A stretch of 5,700 bases of DNA from Treponema sp. (lineage in GTDB: Bacteria; Spirochaetota; Spirochaetia; Treponematales; Breznakiellaceae). Both the position numbers and the translations under genes were made by a program. This document shows positions 1-2,736 of this stretch, in pieces (the stretch's first letter is position 1; the number at the start of each line of letters is the position of its first letter). The notes beneath the pieces are model-generated. The model saw only the letters and a program-made list of their open reading frames with translations, had not been told where the DNA came from and did not search any database. The stretch covers positions 1-5,700 of the forward strand of contig JAITRD010000241.1 of the NCBI GenBank assembly GCA_031288575.1, given 5' to 3'.

Positions 1-168
1 TCCCCGGGGCGCCCCGCCGGGCCCGCCTCTCCGCGGGCCCCGCATCGCCTTCCCGGGCTCCCCCGCGAATGCCCCGGTCGCCCGGCACACCCAGCGGAGA
101 AGCCCTTCCTCCCCTTCCCTCAGTTTCCAAATATCACCGAAATTTTTACGATGGTAAAAACTTCTCAT
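1..168 (-). CDS. Partial hypothetical protein, N-terminal 56 residues, running off the left edge
   Basis: I do not recognise this protein. An ATG at 168 opens a frame with no stop down to base 1 (56 codons). The N-terminus begins MRSFYHRKNFGDIWKLRE and then turns into a stretch rich in Gly, Arg, Pro and Ala. In favour of a real start: an AAGGG lies three bases before the ATG, and a TTGACA/TAGCAT promoter pair sits upstream at 251-222, giving a leader of about 45 bases. Against it: the spacing of the ribosome site is short, and from about base 115 leftwards the DNA is so GC-rich that other minus-strand frames are also open. The openness there therefore carries little weight. The first 18 or so codons use AT-rich DNA and the rest GC-rich DNA, so the frame straddles a composition boundary. 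It could be a real gene start, or a spurious frame over a GC-rich palindromic element. Confidence 0.4.
   Translation of the reverse strand, partial: MRSFYHRKNFGDIWKLREGEEGLLRWVCRATGAFAGEPGKAMRGPRRGGPGGAPRG
19..40. repeat. GC-only inverted repeat in a GC-rich island
   Basis: GGGCCCGC (19-26) and GCGGGCCC (33-40) pair perfectly around a six-base loop. Nearby are the palindromes CCCCGGGG (2-9) and GGGGCGCCCC (6-15). Bases 1-60 are about 87% GC, 61-120 about 73%, and 121-180 about 32%. The density of G/C palindromes suggests a structured or repeated DNA element, or an extreme low-complexity coding segment. Confidence 0.5.
143..160. repeat. Perfect inverted repeat, 7-base arms
   Basis: TTTTTAC (143-149) and GTAAAAA (154-160) are separated by four bases. 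It lies inside the first codons of the leftward reading frame that starts at 168, so an RNA from the leftward promoter would carry a weak A/U-rich hairpin just after the start codon. It might affect translation, or be the edge of a repeated element. Confidence 0.45.
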
Positions 169-221
169 TAACCCTTAGAATAGGCTACTCTTTCAGGCCA
201 GGCTATTACGCAAGTTTAACC

Positions 222-251
222 ATGCTACACCAACAATATTTATTTTGTCAA
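222..251 (-). promoter_or_regulatory. Sigma70-like promoter reading left
   Basis: On the minus strand a perfect -35 box TTGACA (251-246) is followed after 18 bases by TAGCAT (227-222), four of six matches to the -10 consensus. Transcription would start near 215 and read towards the ATG at 168. The spacer is AT-rich. This is a pattern match, not proof of activity. Confidence 0.5.
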
Positions 252-460
252 GTCTTTTATAAGCAAATCTTAAAAATAAAACCTGCATGGCCCATTCCTT
301 TTTAAAGGAATCAAGCTCAGGGGTGTTTTGAAACACAGATAAGCCACCCGTCACCATATCTCATTCAAAATGAGGGGAGCCTTTCTTTGAAACAAATTCC
401 CAAAAACCCACGACAAACAAACATTAACGGCTCCCGTTTCCGGGGCACGGCATATTCTCC

Positions 461-487
461 AAAAAACCCGCCCTGTTTTCCAAGGGC
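461..487 (-). terminator. Candidate leftward terminator of the lipoprotein transcript
   Basis: On the minus strand GCCCT (487-483) pairs with AGGGC (474-470) around an eight-base loop. It can be lengthened by three G-U pairs, and is followed by GGG and six Ts (466-461). It lies about 65 bases after the lipoprotein stop codon, the right place and orientation to end that transcript. The stem is short, so confidence is moderate. Confidence 0.45.
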
Positions 488-520
488 AAAAACAATATAA
501 ATTTTTAATTAAATCTTTTC

Positions 521-542
521 AAGCCCCTCCGGGCTTTTTTTT
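521..542 (+). terminator. Rho-independent terminator reading right
   Basis: AAGCCC (521-526), loop CTCC, GGGCTT (531-536) is followed by a run of Ts to 542, a standard intrinsic terminator for plus-strand transcription. It ends ten bases from the stop codon of the convergent lipoprotein gene. On the minus strand the same hairpin is followed by GAAAAG, so it is a poor terminator for that gene. No rightward gene is visible to its left, so it either serves an unseen RNA or blocks antisense reading into the lipoprotein gene. Confidence 0.6.
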
Positions 543-552
543 ACGAAATTTA

Positions 553-2103
553 TCAATTTTGCCAGGTACCCGTCTCTACCGGGCGCCATGCAATAGTTTT
601 AGGGCCCGTAATCGTTTCAGAAGTATCATTAAAGGCTACCTGTGATTTATTGTTTAAGAGGGTAATCTGGGAAGCGGTGTCTCCTGACCCCGAGCCGGCA
701 AGAGAAGCCGAGCCTGAGACAGTCAGGACAGCCCCTTCGATGATCAAAACCGACGAAGGCTCCAGGATCAATTTTTTGACGGAACAGTCTTTTACCAGTT
801 TTGCTTTACCGCTTAAAAGGCATTCGTCCTTTTTCAACTGGATTTTACCATCCTCCATCTGAAGCATCCCCTGGGCGGTCCCCGCCTGGTTGGCGCCAAT
901 CTCCGCATCCTTTATCTTGCCTGTAGCCCCGGTGTTGAAAATAACGGAACCGGTGTCGCCGGTGTTTTCCGGGAAAAGCACCCCCCCTTCATCAAGGTAC
1001 TTACCGCCGCTTTTAACCTCAATAATGCCCTGAAGTTCTCCCGCAGTCTCCTTATCAACCTCTAAAATCCCCTGGTTTTCAATGATAAGGTTTCCTCCGG
1101 ACATAACAGAAAACTTTTTGCCCGCGCTTGTCTTTAAGACGCCCCGGCTAAGCCGCAGGGTATTCGCGACGCTATAATCTTCCGCTAAAACGGCATCGCC
1201 CTCAAGGAAATATTCATCTTTTTTTATGGTTAACTGGCTGGCCGTACTGGTCAGCACCAATTGAACGCCGGTACTAAATACGGAATCTATGATATTTTGA
1301 GGAACGTCGCCATTATTGGCAGGGGTGCCCAGGGAGGCATAACTCCCGTATTGAAAAACAATCTTGCCTGTCCCTTGGTCCCTCCAGGCCCAGCCCCCGT
1401 TCTGCGCCTGGTCCCAAATATGGCCGCCCTTAAGGACCGTGATGGTGCCGTTTACTCCTCCTGAGGCGGCATTCCCGAGTATAAGCGTTGCCCCGTAATG
1501 AAGGGTAAGCTCCCCGTCCATCTTAAAAATATCCGTGGCGGTCATTTGCGCGTTATTCCCGAGGGAAAACTGCCCCTTTATAAGCGTCTTGCCCTCGGCG
1601 GTGATATTTCCCCCTTCTTCGACAAGCACCCTGCCCCGGGGTTCCACGGTAAATACCGATTCGGGAGATTCAAAGGTAAGCTCCGACTGGACCAGCATAT
1701 CCGCATCGTCCATTATATTGATGCTGCCGGTAATCGTGCCGGCTTCGGTAATTGTTAGAAGCGCGTTCTCCATAATATTGACGCTGCCCTCAATTGTAAT
1801 GGGGGCGCTAATGGTTAGGTTTTTCTGCGGCATGATTTCTACTTTTTTCTGCTTGGGAATAATAGAAATCCCCGCCAGGGTGATGTTATCCACAATACGG
1901 ATATTATTTGTCGTATCGTCATCCAGGGCATCCTGTAACTGCCCCAAATAAGAAACATCCTTAAAGGGAGGAGTGTCGTCGACGGAGTCTTCAGGGATCT
2001 CCTTGGGAAAAGAAATGACCCCGAAATCAGGTTCCATGGGGCATCCCGTCAATATCAATAAAAACAAAAGGGTACCCCCCACTAAAAGACTCTTTTTGAT
2101 CAT
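553..2103 (-). CDS. Secreted lipoprotein with beta-solenoid-like repeats
   Basis: This is a 516-residue predicted lipoprotein, exported and lipid-anchored at Cys21. Its exact role is unknown. The N-terminus MIKKSLLVGG, a hydrophobic core and the lipobox LTGC form a classic signal peptidase II signal. The ATG at 2103 is chosen over one 14 codons upstream because it puts the signal peptide at the N-terminus and is preceded by AAGGGGGG at a four-base spacing. After an acidic linker (residues 22-65) the body is Gly/Asn/Thr-rich with alternating hydrophobic residues and recurring short strands, as in right-handed parallel beta-helices. Residues about 106-139 contain two 20-residue copies of a GS(V/I)NIM motif. 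Residues about 224-366 and 364-466 are two copies of a larger module. The gene has its own promoter, ends in TGA and is followed by a terminator candidate. Likely a surface or periplasmic-face protein, perhaps an adhesin or one of a variable family. That role is inference. Confidence 0.85.
   Translation of the reverse strand: MIKKSLLVGGTLLFLLILTGCPMEPDFGVISFPKEIPEDSVDDTPPFKDVSYLGQLQDALDDDTTNNIRIVDNITLAGISIIPKQKKVEIMPQKNLTISAPITIEGSVNIMENALLTITEAGTITGSINIMDDADMLVQSELTFESPESVFTVEPRGRVLVEEGGNITAEGKTLIKGQFSLGNNAQMTATDIFKMDGELTLHYGATLILGNAASGGVNGTITVLKGGHIWDQAQNGGWAWRDQGTGKIVFQYGSYASLGTPANNGDVPQNIIDSVFSTGVQLVLTSTASQLTIKKDEYFLEGDAVLAEDYSVANTLRLSRGVLKTSAGKKFSVMSGGNLIIENQGILEVDKETAGELQGIIEVKSGGKYLDEGGVLFPENTGDTGSVIFNTGATGKIKDAEIGANQAGTAQGMLQMEDGKIQLKKDECLLSGKAKLVKDCSVKKLILEPSSVLIIEGAVLTVSGSASLAGSGSGDTASQITLLNNKSQVAFNDTSETITGPKTIAWRPVETGTWQN
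668..1383 (-). repeat. Duplicated protein module inside the lipoprotein gene
   Basis: Two diverged copies of a module of roughly 100 to 140 residues follow one another. Copy 1 runs from VLKGGHIWDQ through GKIVFQYG to LTIKKDEYFLEGDAVLAEDY. Copy 2 runs from VKSGGKYLDE through GSVIFNTG to IQLKKDECLLSGKAKLVKDC. The best-conserved core is KKDE(Y/C).L.G.A.L..D(Y/C)SV..L.L. The order of matched segments is the same in both copies, which points to an internal tandem duplication and not to chance similarity of solenoid strands. Boundaries are approximate, judged by eye. Confidence 0.65.
1709..1788. repeat. Short direct repeat, two copies 60 bases apart
   Basis: TCCATTATATTGATGCTGCC (1709-1728) and TCCATAATATTGACGCTGCC (1769-1788) differ at two of 20 positions. 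They encode the two GS(I/V)NIM units of the lipoprotein. The 60-base period equals 20 residues, close to one turn of a beta-helix, so the repeat reflects the protein fold and probably a recent local duplication. Confidence 0.6.
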
Positions 2104-2107
2104 TGAG

Positions 2108-2115
2108 CCCCCCTT
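2108..2115 (-). promoter_or_regulatory. Ribosome binding site that decides the lipoprotein start
   Basis: AAGGGGGG ends four bases before the ATG at 2103. The upstream in-frame ATG pair at 2145 has only a weaker CAGGG seven bases away, and starting there would put 14 residues, including a His and an Asp, in front of the Lys-Lys signal peptide start. The downstream ATG is therefore preferred. Confidence 0.65.
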
Positions 2116-2191
2116 GTCATGAAAGGTCCGTATTATTGACATCATCCAATTACCCTGATTTTAATTATTAATTGAACAAAAGTCCCTTTTG

Positions 2192-2220
2192 AGTATAGCT
2201 TAATCATAAAAAGAGATCAA
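2192..2220 (-). promoter_or_regulatory. Sigma70-like promoter of the lipoprotein gene
   Basis: On the minus strand TTGATC (2220-2215) and TATACT (2197-2192) are separated by 17 bases. The -10 box matches the consensus at five of six positions and the -35 at four of six. Transcription should start near 2185, leaving a leader of about 80 bases. AAAAG/CTTTT (2178-2190) would form a weak hairpin right at the transcript start. A palindrome AACAATATTTGTT (2219-2231) touches the -35 box and could be an operator. Confidence 0.6.
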
Positions 2221-2247
2221 CAATATTTGTTATTATTCGGGCCTTTC

Positions 2248-2288
2248 GGGGGAAAACCCGGGAGGGGCTTTCCCCCTTTTGGGGTTTT
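2248..2288. repeat. Nested G/C-rich palindromes between two transcription units
   Basis: Several mutually exclusive pairings overlap here. GGGGGAAA (2248-2255) pairs with TTTCCCCC (2269-2276), AAAACCC (2253-2259) with GGGTTTT (2282-2288), and on the minus strand CCCC/GGGG closes an AAAA loop. It begins right at the stop codon of the 133-residue protein gene and lies before the lipoprotein promoter, so it is placed to end or protect the upstream transcript. No long T-run follows on the minus strand, so I do not call it a standard terminator. Confidence 0.4.
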
Positions 2289-2688
2289 AAACTTGGGGGG
2301 GCGGAGTTTCCTTGCGCCTTTGCAGTTCCTCTTCCCTTTTTTCAATGGCTTCCCGGAGGGCGGCGATTTCCGCCAGGATCGCCTTAACCGCCGGGGTATC
2401 CAGGGTAATGCTCTTTGCCCCCTTTTCAACAAAGGCGTGGTAGGCTTCGGCGCCCAGGCGGCCTATGTACTTTTGGGCCTGGGATTCCAATTGTTTGATT
2501 TCCAGCATGAGCACCCCCCGCTCGCCTAAGTCCTGGACCTTGGCGCCGGCCTTTGCCATAAAATCCTTTGAAGCCCTATAGCTCTTTTCCCCGAAATCCT
2601 GGGCTTTTTCCCCGGCTTTGGAGGCAAACTCCTTTGAAAATTGAGCCCCCTGTTCTAAAAGCTCCTTCATCCTGTCGCTAAAATTCAT
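2287..2688 (-). CDS. Small helical protein with 11-residue repeats, phasin/LEA-like
   Basis: This is a 133-residue cytoplasmic protein with no signal peptide or membrane segment. I do not recognise a named family. Residues 18-36 and 40-58 are a 22-residue tandem repeat (SKEFASKAGEKAQDFGEKS against SKDFMAKAGAKVQDLGERG), each made of two 11-residue units. This periodicity is typical of amphipathic helices that lie on lipid or polymer surfaces, as in phasins, LEA proteins and apolipoproteins. Residues about 63-125 form a further helical region, charged and coiled-coil-prone (IKQLESQ, then AEIAALREAIEKREEELQRR), with a Pro-rich tail. GGAGGG lies five bases before the ATG, a strong start. The gene follows the phosphatase by 48 bases on the same strand with no terminator or promoter visible between, so they are probably one operon. 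A granule, membrane-surface or stress role is inference. No metal or catalytic motif is seen. Confidence 0.8.
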   Translation of the reverse strand: MNFSDRMKELLEQGAQFSKEFASKAGEKAQDFGEKSYRASKDFMAKAGAKVQDLGERGVLMLEIKQLESQAQKYIGRLGAEAYHAFVEKGAKSITLDTPAVKAILAEIAALREAIEKREEELQRRKETPPPQV

Positions 2689-2712
2689 CTTATCCCTCCG
2701 GCAATCTGGTTT

Positions 2713-2733
2713 CCCCGGAACCCTGCTCCGGGG
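2713..2733 (-). promoter_or_regulatory. Intercistronic hairpin between phosphatase and small helical protein
   Basis: CCCCGGA (2713-2719) and TCCGGGG (2727-2733) form a perfect seven-base GC-rich stem with a seven-base loop in the 48-base gap. On the minus strand it is not followed by a T-run, so it is unlikely to terminate. It ends about 14 bases before the ribosome site of the downstream gene and could protect or process the message, or set the ratio of the two products. Confidence 0.45.
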
Positions 2734-2736
2734 AGC

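Larger units (their letters stand above)
169..552. other. Gene-poor intergenic region with many small inverted repeats
   Basis: No convincing coding sequence is seen in these roughly 385 bases. Besides the leftward promoter and the two terminator candidates, listed separately, it holds several inverted repeats. These are ATTCCTTT/AAAGGAAT (294-301 with 304-311), GTGTTT/AAACAC (323-328 with 331-336), CTCATT/AATGAG (360-365 with 369-374), and a longer-range pair GGGAGCC/GGCTCCC (375-381 with 429-435). It contains no tRNA-like TTCGA loop and none of the core motifs of SRP RNA, RNase P RNA or tmRNA that I could recognise. The palindromes at 294-336 lie upstream of the leftward promoter and could be protein-binding sites, or parts of an RNA that ends at the terminator at 521-542. 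Confidence 0.5.

Noticed and set aside
69..305. Plus-strand open frame of 78 codons at the left edge
   Set aside because: No ribosome binding site, crosses the GC boundary and the leftward promoter, and its residues show no recognisable pattern. The opposite strand has a better-supported start.
1498..1800. Possible CRISPR-like or satellite array from the repeated motif in the lipoprotein gene
   Set aside because: Only two copies, in frame and coding for matching protein strands, with no uniform spacer. It is a protein repeat.
1535..1951. Plus-strand open frame of 138 codons opposite the lipoprotein gene
   Set aside because: It mirrors the repetitive Ile/Thr codons of the lipoprotein. The apparent hydrophobic segments come from that repetition, and no ribosome site is seen.
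2227..2529. Plus-strand open frame of 100 codons opposite the small helical protein
   Set aside because: Gly/Phe/Pro-rich translation of the reverse of a Lys/Glu/Ala-rich helical gene. The minus-strand frame has a strong ribosome site and a regular repeat.
2713..2733. Terminator between phosphatase and small helical protein genes
   Set aside because: The hairpin is strong but is followed on the minus strand by AAACCAGATTGCC with no T-run, so read-through into the next gene is expected.
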